Source: Neodiprion pinetum (taxonomy: Eukaryota; Arthropoda; Insecta; Hymenoptera; Diprionidae). From it: a DNA stretch of 64,000 nucleotides. Each line of letters begins with the position of its first letter. Position 1 is the stretch's first letter. Where the stretch lies: NCBI RefSeq assembly GCF_021155775.2, contig NC_060233.1, forward strand, positions 16,378,537 through 16,442,536, in the 5' to 3' direction. This document shows positions 14,401-29,400 of this stretch, piece by piece. The notes below the pieces were generated by a model. It did not search any database, was not told the DNA's origin, and saw only the letters and a list, made by a program, of their open reading frames with translations. Made by a program: the position numbers and the translations under genes.

Positions 14401-17400
14401 GGTCCATCATGGATCCGGTCGTGAAATATTGGGAATGGAAAATACAGTTTCAGAGAGTTTTTTAGAAATTGAGAAAAGATCCTTTTCAAGATCACTTTAA
14501 ATATTTATAAATAATTGAACAGCTGAATAAGAAATCTGAAAAAAATTCAAGGCACTGTTTCAAAGTTGGAACAAATGCTGAAATTTGTTAAACAAAATCA
14601 GAAATGATTCGGGTCAGACGTTGGTCGGGTTCGCATGGAATTCCTCGTAAACATTCCGCTATACGGTAGTAATTATTACAACTGTTGTGATTCTTCACGC
14701 AGAGAGGTTAAGCGGTTTTCCATGAGAATAAGCAGACAAAAAAAGAACAACGCTGTACAACGAAATTGCTCAACAAATTAATATGGCAAAGGCAGCGCAG
14801 GACGCACGTGGTTAACAAAACTATTGTCTAGTTCCGTAATTCCAAACCGGCACATATTACAACACCGGAAATAGCAACTACAATGCAGTTGCAATTAGAG
14901 CTACGATAAAATTGAGCGATAGCGGCATATAAGCCACGGATTTTTTCAACCCAGGTCAAATCGAAATTCGACATAGGGAAAAAAAATTCAATCAAAACGA
15001 TAATAACACAATTTCAAAACGATGCACGTAAGAAATAATAAATTCATTAAATAATCATATGTTTAATTACATGGCATGTATGTTAAAAATAACGAAAATT
15101 ATTGTTCAGTGTTCCCTGTCATGTATAAATATTTTATTTATTTTTTTTTTGTTAAAGAATCGCTCTTGGGTAAAATTTTTAGATTCTCAAAAATTCCTTA
15201 AACCACCAAATTGCGGTTTCAGGCATCCTTAGAAAGTAACTTTGAACTTGGAAATTTGTTATTTTATTGGAGTATTTATTCCAATGTTTCGCGATGTTGA
15301 ACTTATGAACATCAATTTTGCGAAAAACTAAAAACGAATTTTTATCTTCGGGTTAATTTGTAAAAGTATCTAATAAGTAAAAAAAAAAAAAAATAAATAA
15401 AATAAAAATATAAATCATTTACTAGCTGACAATAATTTATGATTTCTGCGATTTAAAGTGTATTGAAATGAATTTCTGTTTACCAACGATGATGTTTTTG
15501 AACAATCTTTACACGACAACTTCGAAACAGTTTGTAAAATTTTTATAAAATTTGGTATGCATTCTTCTCCGATACGTAATGTTCACAGAAACTAGAATAA
15601 TTAAGGACCAAGTTAGACTATATGTGAGTTATAAATTGAAAACTTATTTATTCAAATAGTCATATTCACTATTCGATACAATTTCGAAAATCGTACTGAA
15701 TTTATCGAATTTTGACAAGACTTTAATTTATAACTTCTGTGGCGAAAATTACGTTTCCGATTAAAATGGGTATCGAATTTCATAAAAACCGTACCAACCA
15801 GTCCAGATTTCGTGTTGAAAACGTAAACATTAAGGGACAATACCACTGTGAAAACAAAAGAAAAGCAATTTTTGACCTTTTTTTTCGGACGGAAGAAAAG
15901 TTAATAAGATAATAATATTTAACGAAGTTGTTAGGAATATACTTAAGTATAATACTAAATATTATTATTAACAATAATTCAAAAATAGCGACATGTTGAA
16001 TTCTGCGGTAAGCAGGTGCAAATTTTAACCTGGAAAGAATGACTTGAACTACATATTAACAGCTACAGAAACACGTAGGGGGCTTTAAAAATATTGATTT
16101 ATTTGTAATCGGCGAGATTTTGAAGGAAAATTGTCAATTTTCGACCTACGGAAGGACATTTATTTGCTAATAAATAATGTTTAAATTGTCTTATCGAAAA
16201 TCCCCTACGCATTTCTGTAGCTATTAGTATGTTACATATCGTGTGATTTTTTTTTCTAGATTCAAATTTGCACCAATTACACCGCGTGTCGCCATTTTTA
16301 AATATTCGTTGATAATAATTTTTTGTATTACGCTCAAGTATATTCCTAATAATTTTACTTAATCATTATTTTCGCATTACCTTTTCATCCATCCAATAGA
16401 TAATCGTCAAATTTTTAGGTTTTTACAGCGGCGTTACCCCTTAACGAAAATTAAACCATTACAAGCCGTTTTTCGCGTGTCAAGGCTCAAAAAAAAAAAA
16501 AAAATGAAACTAGTAATCTTTACCGTATAATCGTTGTATCAATAGCGAACATGCAAAATTGGTGTAAAAATTTGGAGCGCAAAAGGGTGACCACCCCCCT
16601 TAAAAACCACCCTCAAGTATCTTATCGCGACCGCGTTGCAGCCGCTACGAATAATACGAGCACTAATGCACGCATGTCGCCCCGCGAGTTAGATTCACCC
16701 CCTCGCGTGTGAATATGACATGGGAAAGAATTTCAGACGAAGCTAACAGGGGATGGCAGATTTTTTATTTCGAATCATCTCGCAGCTGTGATTCTCGACG
16801 AATAAAAATTTTACGCCGTTGAAAAAGAAGAAAACAGAATAGGCGATGATGAAAATATAGAATGTCTAATTTATTCTGAAGATCAAGTTTAACTTATGCA
16901 AAGTCGAAGAGCAGAGAAGGCAAAAAGATAGAGAGCCAAATTGTCATTTTTACATACATTTTGGATTGGCAGCGATATTTATTTATTTTATTTTCTTGAT
17001 AAGTTATAACGCTTTAAAAGCATTCATCCCTTAATTGTAGAAGTATTTTTGCTGGTAACTTTTTTATTACAAAAGTTGCAACAAAAAGTTGCCGACAAAA
17101 GTTGTAGACAATATTATTACCTACAAAATATCTCTTCGCAAAATTTTTGTCAAAGTTATAGTTTTCAAGACAGATATAAAAAAAAGAAAAAAAATCGGTT
17201 ACATCCTTATTTCAAACGAGATTGAAGTTAGTAACGTTATCGTAACGAAACATTGGGGAAAAAATTACTACCTTCTTAATTTTATAATGATTTTTAAGGA
17301 AGTGAGATTTCGATACAAGACTGTGTTTTGTTTTATCACGGTTTACCGAATTTCGTATAATTCCAAAACGTCGGAGTAATAGTTTTTCCTCAGCATGAAT

Positions 17401-20400
17401 CGTTAAAAATTTCATTTGTCATAGTGACTAGAAAAATTCAGTAAAACAGGTATCGTTGAAAGAAAGAATAGTAACGTATACCAGACTTTTTGGTAACAGC
17501 TAGAAAACTAATTTTCATTTTGTACCTAGAACTACATTTTTCGATTGTGGTAAAAAATGAAAATAGTTAAGAACTGAGCGATAACCAGAACTAAAAATTT
17601 TTCTCAGTGTACACCCCTTTTAATCAATAAAAAATAAAATCGCTGCTTACCCAAAATACATGGATTCTCCTTTTTTTATCACCGGATTTACTGGATTAAA
17701 ACTATACACAGAACGAATCAGAATAAATATAGAAATACAAAAAACCGTCGAAAATATATTTTGGCTTTCGAATATTTTTATCACCATGCATTTGAACTCT
17801 TCTGTAAGTACTTCGAGTTCCTACATTTCGAAAATCTATAAATTGAATTTTCGCACGGTGTTGAACGTTCAATGTTGCGAGCCCTCTATTCCATGACCGT
17901 TCTAGTTTTTTACCCCCAGCCAATCGGATCACGGGATCACAGAGTGTTTTCTTTAATTTTTTTTCTTTTTTTTCTTTTGTGAGAGAAATCGACGAACCTG
18001 AGTAAGTGCCAAAATTAATACGGGGTGTAAATAAATACGGGAAATTATCTTTTCATGGAGCCTAAGATAACAATAATGCACCCGTTAAAAAAAGCACGTT
18101 CTGAGGATTTTTTTCGCCCGAATAAACAGAGCCTATAGAATCTTAATCACAACAATAATATGGCCGTTAATGGCCGAAACGTGGCGGACACTCGATGCGA
18201 TCGGATTAGTCTATTTACAGAGCATTTAACACAGTCACTCAATCGCACACGTGCAGTGTGTGGAGTATAAAAAAGCACCCGATGCCACGTGATGCGCGTA
18301 TTCCAATTAAAAATCCCAATATCGCGATCCAGCTACTCGCTGGAAATTTAAATTTATCATCCGCGTTCTCATGACCAGAGAAAAGAGTTGCCGAATCATT
18401 TCTGACAATTCGAATATGATCTGGCATTAATTTTCACACTCAGTAAAAAATAATACAAATTTCACCAGCAATTACTGATTTTCAAAGTTGAACGATGATA
18501 CATTGTTGTCATAGAAAAAAGAAAATACCGTCAGATTATTTTAAACAACAAACTCATTTCGATGCATTTTTTTTCTCAATAATTTAGGGAGGTTGAAAAT
18601 AAAAGAATGATTATCAATTTTTACATGCTCTTGGATGAGGACAATATAAATTGTTTCAGAATAATTATCAGCTCCTTTACAGACTGCCGATGAAAAATAT
18701 CGACAGCCTCAATTGTGAATTATGCAAAATTATTGAACACTCGGTGAATAACATCGCGGAATCGAAATGAACTAATGAAATACACGTAAGATTTTGTTAT
18801 CGATCATCGAACTATCGATGATTGTCATTCTAAATTAACCAAACAAATTTCCACTCTGTGATAATGCTGATGAATTTCACGACTATAATACGCAATAAAG
18901 AAAAGAGGTACTTCGAAAATATGAGTAATCCAGAGTTCGGTGATTCACTGACTTGTCAACCGTCTCATGTAGAGATGAACAATGAGCCAAAGTCCGAATT
19001 TCTCTTCCCGTTGACTCCGTCAGCTCGATTTGATTGTCTCACAGATTTTTTTTCACAGTTTTCTCCGTTATCGACGAAGATAAAAAAAAAAAAAAAAAAC
19101 CGTCAAGGCGATTCCACTGACTTGTCAACCGACTCATGCAGAGATAAACAATGACTCAAAGTCCGAATTTCTCTTCCCGTCGAATCCGTCAACTCAATTT
19201 CATTGGCTCACAGCTTTCCTTTTCGTAGTTTTCTCCGTTACCGACGAAGATGAAAAGAAAAAAAAAAAGGTTACGGTGATTCTTCACTGACTTGTCGACC
19301 GACTCATACAGAGATAAACAATGACTCAAAGTCCGAATTTCTCTTCTCGTCGAATCCGTCAGCTCGATTTCATTGTCTCACGGATTTTCTATTCACAGTT
19401 TTCTCCGTTACCGACGTAGATGAATAAAAATAAAAAAAAAAAAAACGTGAACCTTTCACGTAAAGCTTGCATTACGCTATTTACTTCAAGTATTTCCGCT
19501 GCAGCTGCTGATTCTCTTACGCTGCTCTTCACAGAGGAGGTGAGTTATTTTTAACGGTAATCGGTCCGGCGAACTTAGAAACGGGTAAACGAGAAAGTAT
19601 CAGAGACACTGCTGACGAGCTCCCAGAACGAAACACGTCAGCTTCTCTAGAAAATACCATCTCTGAGAAGTTGAAAAACACATCAGCTACGTGTTGTCAC
19701 CTGAATGCAAAGTAGTTAGGCTAAGGTCCGATGAACAAGGTAGACACATATGCGTGTGAAACGTCCACTCTAAATAAAAAACCTTCTATGGCCGATTCCA
19801 ACCGGCGTCAATTCGTGTTGAGACGCTCAATGTAAAGAAATGTAAGATTCTCCCATTCATTAATAAACATTATTTGTTATAATGTGAACTTCTGTGGGAC
19901 TTTTTTTCCGCCTGACGATTAAAAAATCAGATCAAATCCACATGATATTTACTGTTGTTATCACCGCGTGACATTCAAGATGGTCATTTCGGTTTCACAG
20001 ACATGAAGTTGGCCGGGAAAAGGAGATGCAGAAGTGCAAAACGCGTGGTCAACTTCGCATGATAAATTTTAAATGCCATTTGTTGTAATTTTCTATTTTT
20101 CATAAGAAATCAAGCTCTCTTCCAGAATGTTTTGACGAGTTTTCATCTCAAATTGATGATGAGTTAGGAAAATGGAAACAGCCTTCACATTTTTTGAATA
20201 ATTTGCCGGGGGGTCGGCGAAGAAAATGATCACAAAAGCATTAGAAGCGGATGATAAAACATCAAGTTTCGTCATTTCGAACATTCTCTCAAATTGTTGA
20301 TATCTTAGCTTTATATGTTATTCGGTTATTCTTAGATTTATTTCCATTACACAGTAGTAAATATTGTCGTTTAGTTCATGTTCAGTATTATAAAATAGTA

Positions 20401-23400
20401 TTTCCTTTTCCTAAATTTGATTCAGATGGTTCGGCTCAACAATCGTTAATATAATCACTTTTTGCCATAGCAAAACTCTTTCATCGTTACGTTTGAATTG
20501 GCTAAAAAGACGTTATTTGCACAGTATTTTCAATATTGAATAAGCCCAGCTGAATATACTTTACGCATAAGCTAATGGAATTGGGTTGAATGAGCGCAAT
20601 TCGAATTTAGCGAAAACATGTTTTTCCTCTCAAGTGCAAAAAGTATTAAAGAAGTTCAGTTCTGGTCTGATGTTTGGTTTCGATGTTGATATCGCATCGC
20701 TATAAATCATATCGATAGAAAAACTTAGCGGCTAAAAATTCTCACGAGTTGTTGAAGCGATAGCCATTTAACCCTTTCATTCACACATTTTTCAGTTCAA
20801 TATTTTGGACTGAATTTTGTTACTCGGGGGTTTTTGGGATCGCCGATCACGAATCCGAAGTCGGAATTTGATAATTCGTAAATCCAAGATTGCGGATCCA
20901 ATATGGCGGATGTAAAATCGAAAAAACTGTAAAAATACGATGTTTCTGACCGAAACTTGTTACTTGGTGGTTTTTTGGGTTATACAAAGTTACAAAGATC
21001 ACTTGAAGTTTTAAATAAACTGTGATAAGGGCTAGTTCATGGAAATTTTTGAGGTGGAACGCTGAGTATCTCACTGTGACTGCAAGGGTTAATGTTTTGC
21101 GGAGCTCGACCGACGCAGCGTTTGCTAAACAAAAAAACCCGTCTTTCCATGTGGTCGAAACCGGTTATGACGGATTTAAAAAATTTTGCATACTTCACTG
21201 GGTTCTTGGCACTCGACTCGAGATCTCTCCTTTTCAGAAGTGAGCATCCCAGATAGGCCGAAGTGCGGCGTTGAATAACGTACTCGCTGTGCGAAATTGT
21301 TACGAGGTTGGCATCATTATCCGTAACGCAGGCACTGTTGTCATTGCGCATAACGTGCCTGCATTTTTTCGCTCATTGTCAGTATGTACGTGCAAATGCC
21401 AATCTGCATTCTTCCGACTCCGCCTTTCACGCGGCGACAAGGTTAAGCCTGTAGCGTCATCGCAACGCCACCCGAGACACTCGCAAGCTAAACTTTACAG
21501 GTTTGTAAGATCTGGGTGAAAAGATTCGACGGATTTTTGTTTTTTTTTTTTTTTATCTTAGGATAATGCGATCACGACAGGGTGAAATAAACTGCTGAAA
21601 CTGTCGATTTTTTTGGCTCTCTGTTTATTTTCACAAATTTTCAATCGGTCACTCAATTTGGGTTCGACATTTCGACTTTCCAAATTTTCATTTCGGATTC
21701 GAAATCGAAATTTTCTCGGCGGTTTCGATATTGGTGATATCGAATGTGAGATCAAAATTAAAAAATTGTTCCCATTGGTGAACTCTGAGTGGAACATTGG
21801 CTGTATAGAAGACGGTTTCAATTCTTCGGAATCCTTGATTTCAAATAAGAATTAGGAATTTTAGAAAACAAAATTGCGGATCCGAAATGGCAGGTCGACA
21901 TTGTCAAAATCAGTACGAATGAAAATCGTGGAGTTTGTAGCGATTTTTACAGTCAACCAATATTTCGATTTCAGATCTAAATTCAGCACTCCCAATTCCG
22001 TCCAGATACCGTTTTTCAGTAAATTCAAATCGACTTTCATTATGAGACTTCAGAAATTCGGATAATTATGTCAGTTGCGTTAAAATATCTTCGGGTTATT
22101 GCCCTTTGGATGCGCGTGAAATAGAGAAAACCAAAACAATTATGACATTTTCAGGGACTGATTAACTATTTTCATTTCTTATCACAATCGAAAAATATAG
22201 TTCTAGGTACAAAATGAAAATTAGTTTTCTAGCTGTTGCCAGAAAGTCTAGTATCCGTTACTATTCTTTCTCATAACGATCACTGTTACTATATTTTCTT
22301 GTAACTATTGCGAAAATTTAATGCTTGTGCAACAATAAATTGACGTTAAAGCCTTATTTAACTAAAAATGTACAGTAAACCTCACAAACTGATTTTACGT
22401 TGCAATTGCCAAAAAAGGATCGACGATAGCGCAAAATGGTTACGCGTACCTCGATTTTCGTAATTCGAACAATATTCAAACGGTTTTTTTAACGATATCC
22501 GTTTTTACTGAATTTTTTTAGTTACTATAACAAATGAAATTTTTCTCAGTGCAGAAACAAAAAAAAAATCCTTGTCAGATATTTTCTCTTACTTTACAAT
22601 CTTGCAAAGTTTCGTAATTAAAAATCGAGGGTGTCACCTCGCTTCGATAAAAGATGAACAACCGTTTCTTCCAGATGTAATCATGGGTCACGTTACCCGA
22701 ACTCGACCTCGTGCCGCTCAAGGTAAATACACCGAAGCAAGGCGGTTGGATTAGGATTCCTTCGAGGTAATGATTAACGTTAACGACCTACGACACAAAG
22801 CGAAACGATTTCAGGAAAGTCGAGTCCGATTGTCAAGTAACGTAACGGAATCGGCAAGCGAAATATTATAAAATTGTGCAGACCAATGGCTACGTACACA
22901 GAAGCCATCAAGCCTGCAGGATAAAAACGACGACACTTATCTCTTAGCCGGTCTGAAGCTCGTCAAAGACGCGACTTCCGGTTGTCGTAACAGCGGCGGA
23001 AAGCGTTATTACGCATACTGATCCGGCGCGATATATCAGACCGCAGCTTATTCTTACAAGCCATGTTCTACGAACAACCGCAAGTCCTTGAAAGAAAGTG
23101 ATTTGAATTCGTTATTAGCCGCGGAGCATTTTCTTCCCGCACGAAGATCGTCTTTCTAAAATAGCATCGCTGGTCACAGTGAAACGATGATGCCAGGGTG
23201 AACAACTGTCCTACAGCTGAATGTTTTTGGTTGTGGTAATATATTTTTATCACACCTGCATGGAAATTAGCGCTTTGCGCAGCAGTTTACCGGGGCGAAA
23301 GTAGCCAATTTCATCTCAGTGTTACAATGACAGGTTCGCGCATGCGCAGTTCACAATCGCTTCACTTTCCTCCCTAGGGAGATCAATTTTCTCCCTAGGG

Positions 23401-26400
23401 AGAAAAGTATTGCAGCCCTCGCTTCGCTCAAGCGCAAACGTCACACCCGTCCAATCGCCAACTTTCGTTCTTTTTCACACAATATACTACTAAGTCCATT
23501 TTCCGCGTTGCCTAAGCTCGATCATACCGCAATACAATAAAACGTGACATGAAATGATTGATCCAGTCTATGCATGGACTGAAAAAAATCGTCCGATTTC
23601 TAGGATTATAATTGAACGTTCATTGGATAGAAAGTTCCCGGAGGTAACCACGTAATATTTTACAGAAGTAATCGAAAACAGCTCTTTCATGTTTGCAAAA
23701 TTGTTTCCATTCTCTGAGAATAATTATCAACGAGTTTTTATCGCTGAAACAGTTGAAAATCAATGGCAAAATTGTGTTGGCCTTTAGTATGAAATCCAAA
23801 AACATTGAGCTCTTGAATCACTAATGTCTACAGAGAAACGACAACGCCGATAATTAAAAACTAATGTTTTCGGTTAGGTGGTAGAGGTGACATAATCTCA
23901 TCGTTGGGTTCTAGGCGTTTCAAAAAACAAAAATTCAATAACCATTACTTTTAGATTATGAAGATAGTTTTTCGAACGGTTCTTTCATGTTTACAAAGTT
24001 ATTTCCATCCTGTGAAAGTAATTGACATCATGTTTTAATCGTTGAAACAGTTGAACATCAATTTCAAGGTTATGTTGGCCTTTACTATCTAATCCAAAAA
24101 CATTGAGCTCTGTCACGTGTATCACTGATGTTTACACTGAAACGGCATCGCGGATGATGAGAAACTAATGTTTTTCGGTTAGATAGTAATGGTGATATAA
24201 CCTCATAATTAGTTTCTAGTTGTTTCAAAAAAAAAAAAAAAAAAATCGATAACCATTGTTTTTAAAGTATGAAGATAATTTCTCAATCACGGACGGACTT
24301 GACGATTTACACTTACGAAATATTCCACAGTTTCCACCGTGAATTTTTTCATCCTACGAGTGTTTTTCAACGTCAGATTGGAGCAATCATTTTTTCCTAT
24401 AATCCGTATATCGCATGTTAAAATTTTTGCTCGTTTTACTCTTCCACGATCGATGTGTCAAGGCACGCGAAAATGGACGTAAAAATATTACGCAACCCAA
24501 ACATACCGCGATCCATCACTTGTATCACGATTTCAATGAAACAAGTGATGAAATTTGCGCACAAGGCTTCCGTTGGTCGAATCTGCTTTCAACCACGAGG
24601 ACAGAAAACTGATAATAATAGGTGAAACGAAGATATGACGAAGAAAAGTGCAGTGACCTGTGCTTCGAAAATATCAAAGAACCTAAGTGCAGGCTTTAAT
24701 GATTCACCGACGTTAAGTCAAGCAAAGCGTCTGCATAATCTCAGTAACATGACGCAGACCCCGTTTTATACACAGAATTAGAGAGAAGGTGGTCTGGTTT
24801 CTTTAAGAGGAAGAGCAGTAGCAGCTTCGATCATCCGTATCAGGAGCGATAACTTTGCAGATAACGAGCGATTCAAATTATGGCCTCTTGACGTCCGAAC
24901 AACAGCTAAGTACACTCAGGAAAATTTGGTAGCGAATCTTGAGTTTGTACCAAGCGTATAAAACGACTGATTTTACGTGAAACGATACGAGTCTAAAGAG
25001 TTTGAAACGTGAAAAAAATTTTCTCGCAGGCCCTTACTGGGATTATCATTATTTACCATAACCGAGGAACTGGAGTTCGAGGTAAAAAATGAAAATGAAC
25101 ATCATACCGTAGTTACGTCGATGAATTGAGATGAATTTTCTTTACAATTTCAGTATTTTCAATTTCTGTATCTCTCGACAGATTTTCGTCGCTCGCGAAT
25201 AACGTATGCGAAATGTTTGAGTTCTCGTTCCAGCTTGATAGATCAAAATTCAGGAGTTTCACATGGTTTCCAATGTGTCGTACACCGGCGCCAGGTGGAG
25301 ACTTACAGACAAAAATGGCTACCGTCTACTTTGGCTTTGGTGTAAACTACGGTCTGCCCATTGCATTCACCCTCGGGCCCCTCCTCTAGTCGTCGCACAT
25401 AAAAGAGACCCGTAGAGTTCCTCCCGCGGGTCAAACGACGAACCAGGTGGGGTTCGACGACCGCCACCGAAACCAAGGATACATACTATAATTCATGCTT
25501 ACGTACGCCGTGCGTCACTGTGTACGTCGTGTGCGCGTATGATACGTGAATAAATGCATAAACGAAACCCGTGCGAAGTCAGCAAAAACTACGAATATCT
25601 TCGCATCGCCGTATTCGAACCGAATTTCGATCGTGAATAACGAACGAAAACTCGTCCGCGATTTTCATTCTTTGGAGCTTTTTAATCAAGACTTGTCGTC
25701 GCACTTCGAGATCCTTGGTTACACGATGTTTCGGTGTAACGTTAAAAATATCAAATACTCGTACACGAAAATCGTGACCACGTGACCACGCATTCAAATT
25801 TCGAACAAGTCTCGTTGTCGTTTTTTTTTTTTTCTTCTTTTTTTTTCCGTTTTATCCTCGTTGTTCGACATATTCGAGCCTGATGAACTCGATGAGAACT
25901 TTACAAGGTTTCATGTTTCACCCACACTTTTTCCCCCAAGTTCGAAGACGAGAAATTTGTCGATGGTTTTAGATTTCCAATTCAACATTGTACCGATGAT
26001 ATGCGGAATATCGGAACAAAGTGAGCAATGTTCCTTGCTTCTCGCTTGAATCATCTTTTGCAAAGTAAGTGAGTTATGGTAAATAGTAACCGCTTGTGCC
26101 TAGTGAGAACTACATTATGTATTATAACGCGAAAGGTGAGCCTTCTAATCCTTTCACTGCACCGTTGCGACCGAGCGTGACGATGCTTGCAGTATGGTTA
26201 GTAATGTTTTCGGTTAAGATATGGTGCGTTCGGCCCATAATCTATACGGCATTGTCTCACGGTTCAGGTTTACGGGCGGATTTCATTCCGCTTACGGATG
26301 ATCTCATTCTGTTGTACGGAACGATTTTGGACTGTAAGTTTCACCTTACGAAAGAATCGGTGTGCTTGAATTTGTAAAGATTTAACTCGGTATAATACAA

Positions 26401-29400
26401 ATATTTTAAGTGCGTGCGAAAGTTTTCTTCAAAGTTATAACCAAAGTTGCCTGAAAAGAAATCTCGCGCGGTATCGATTGCTCGAATTTTCATTCGAACA
26501 AACTTCGAATACATTACGAAAACAACGTGCTGTAATATTTCTGTACTTCAGTTGTAGCTGAAACATTTCAGTTTCATGCGACCACTCACAATCAGTATGC
26601 GTCATAAATATTACAAACTCTGCAAAGTTTCGTTTCCGCGGTGTTTCGGCAATATTTCAAATTTGGAAAAGTAACGGTTCTGAAATTTTTCTATAACACT
26701 GCGAAACGAAGCTGATGTGTTCGAAACCTCGCAGAGTTACGCTGCTGCAGTGTAAGTACGTATTCAAAATATTTACATCAAACCGCGGTTGCAAATAATG
26801 CATTACTTTTTTAATTGCAATAGTGTTTTCATTAAAACGTTAAATTTAATATTTCAATGTAAATTATTTCCATTGAATCATTAAATTTAATGTTTTGATG
26901 GAAATTATTTCCACTACATCATTATATTTAATGGAAAATATTTCTATTAAATTATTAACATAGAAATAGAACGATGAAAAAAGAAGGGAAATGTTGAGGG
27001 AAACTGCGAGGGCATTTTACCAAGATGTTGTTGTTTTTTTTTTTTTTTTGTTGCCATGTAAGAGCTATTTATTTTGATAAAGCTTTTCCAGCAGTGCCAA
27101 GTTGAATCCGAATCGGCTCTTTTCAGGGTTGCAAATAATGCATTACTTCTTTAACTGCATTAGTGTTTTCATTAAAACATTAAATTTAATGTTTCAATGG
27201 AAATTATTTCCACTACATCGTTAAATTTCATGTTTTAATGGAAATTATTTCAATTATGAATTGAAAAAGTAATGGTTAATGCATTACTTTTTCGTTAAAA
27301 AATTTTCAACCCCGCATCAAACGTTGTACGGAAAAATGGTTTCCTACAGCGTATACATAAAAATGTTTCCAACGTCGCAAAGTAACGTTTCTGCGATGCT
27401 TCGCCAATATCGCGCGACGTAGCTGAAAAAATATCATTTTCAAAGCTTAACCTTTCAAGAATGTGTCCTTAAAAGGACAAGTCAAAATTTCAATTATTTT
27501 CAGAGATATAGCTATTTTAGTGACACGTCTTCAATACTGGCTCGACTGGAACGAATTTTACTCGAAACTTGAAACGCATTTTTCTCAAAACTACATTTTT
27601 CAAAACGGTTGACATGATTTCTCAAGTTCTATTGAACCGATTTACTTGAAATTTGGTGAGAATCTTCTCAATACATGTCTCTATCGCACGAACTATTATT
27701 ATAACGAAATAATAAATTTTACTATTTTTAAAAAATTCAGAAACGTCCAAAAAAGTCAAAAAAAACGTATTATTTTTTCGGACAGCCGTAATTTGGCAAG
27801 AAAAATTTTTTTTCGACTTTTTTTTAGTTAGTACGATAGCTGCATTTATGTAGATTAATAATCTTTTTTTTTTTTTTTCTGATTTTGAAAATGCTTGCAA
27901 TCGTGACAACATTGGCGCGCCATTTTTTTTGTACCCCCCACTTCAACAACTCATAGCACTTTCAATTTTGTATTTTTTGACTTGTTTTTTTTTTTTTTTT
28001 GTAATCGTGAAATAATAATAAACGCCTGATAAAAAAATGGATGGTAAAAATATTTTTTGTTTTTTGTTTATAGCACTTCAAAAAACACCTCAAATTCATG
28101 CCTCTACACTAGAATACCCCCTTAAACTCGTACATTTGCGTTGCTGCAATGTGAACTAAAATTTTTCAAACGTTGCAACGTTGAATATCTGCAATGTTTC
28201 AGCAATGTTAGACGCCGTGTGGATGAGTATAAAAAGCACGAGCATTCTTCAACGGCCTAACCAACCGGTTACTCTACCGACTCGCTTTGGCATTCGCGTA
28301 TGTATATGTACGAAAGTATACACCGCGTGTATACAGCAAGGTAGGAATTATTATACCTATCCGACGTACAGGTTGCGCAGGATTATCCTTGAGTTCGATA
28401 TGCCTGTACTGAAACTAAGCCGAACCTAATTCTTCGTTGACAGTTCTCTACACTGGACTATAATACCTACTTTAAACGAGTATCGCACGGAACGTAAGCT
28501 AAACGAACATAGAATCGATGAAAATATCGAACAAACTTGGTTCGCTCAAAGCGACGATCAGCCTTCATATCCGAGAACCTGATCTTCAAATATCCGACAA
28601 CATGAGGGGGAGAGGGACTTTTTTCTCGCGATGATAACGCTATCCAGTTTGGCTGCGGGTTTATTTTACATACGGGGTGTCCGATTTTAATTGGTACAGG
28701 CAAGCGGGTAGAAAAAATATTTCGAACGACGTTTTTAGAGGTTTGAACGAGACAACGAATCGTCGTGACTTGAGATACATACTTCTAAAAATCTTGTCTT
28801 TTCCGAAATACTTGAGAAACTCACTTAAAAACGGACACCCTGTACATGTGTTTGTCTTACGGCTTCGGTCGGCTACATGGAAACCAGTAGCCACCAGGAC
28901 TGCAAGAAGGTCGAGTCGTTCGAACCGAATCAACGAGTATGGTAAAGACTGCGGAGAACTCGTAGAGATTTCTCACAAGAAAACCCGTCCCTCTCCTTTT
29001 CAACTTATGGGGTTAAGTCGACCGTCATTCGTTCGCTCGCCAAATGTCACCTGGAATTTATTAATCAATTTCGAGATCGATGTTCGGTTTCCGAAAAGAT
29101 TTCTCGGTGCGAAGAAATTTTTCCCAACATTTTCAACCGTTCCTTTTCTCTTTTCTGCTTCATTTTCAATCGATAATGAAATTATCGTGAGTAACCACTC
29201 GCCGCCGGCTTCCACCATGCAAATTGTCGTCTTTTCAGCCGTGCAGTTTCGGAATAATCGAATAAAGCTTATTTCCATGGGGTGAATAATACGCAAGCGG
29301 CCGTTTTCTACGGGATTAAGAAGCATGGCTGAGAAGCGATCGAGGGTGAATTTTAACTAAGGTCGTTGTTTAGTCGTTTTTGGACCAAGTGAATCCGAAG

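Noticed and set aside
24415..24612. 65-codon frame with a signal-peptide-like start (MLKFLLVLLF)
   Set aside because: The rest has no conserved feature, no donor at the cluster's exon-1 position, and no promoter; likely chance.
25370..25450. GC-rich block with CATAAAAGAGACCCGTAGAG resembling a promoter or miR-100-like string
   Set aside because: The match to miR-100 breaks after the first nine bases and no hairpin partner is visible.
28677..29285. Longest open frame in the window (202 codons, plus strand)
   Set aside because: It starts inside a TA-flanked MITE, shows no domain, low-complexity bias or splice context, and an overlapping antisense frame of 108 codons is just as open.
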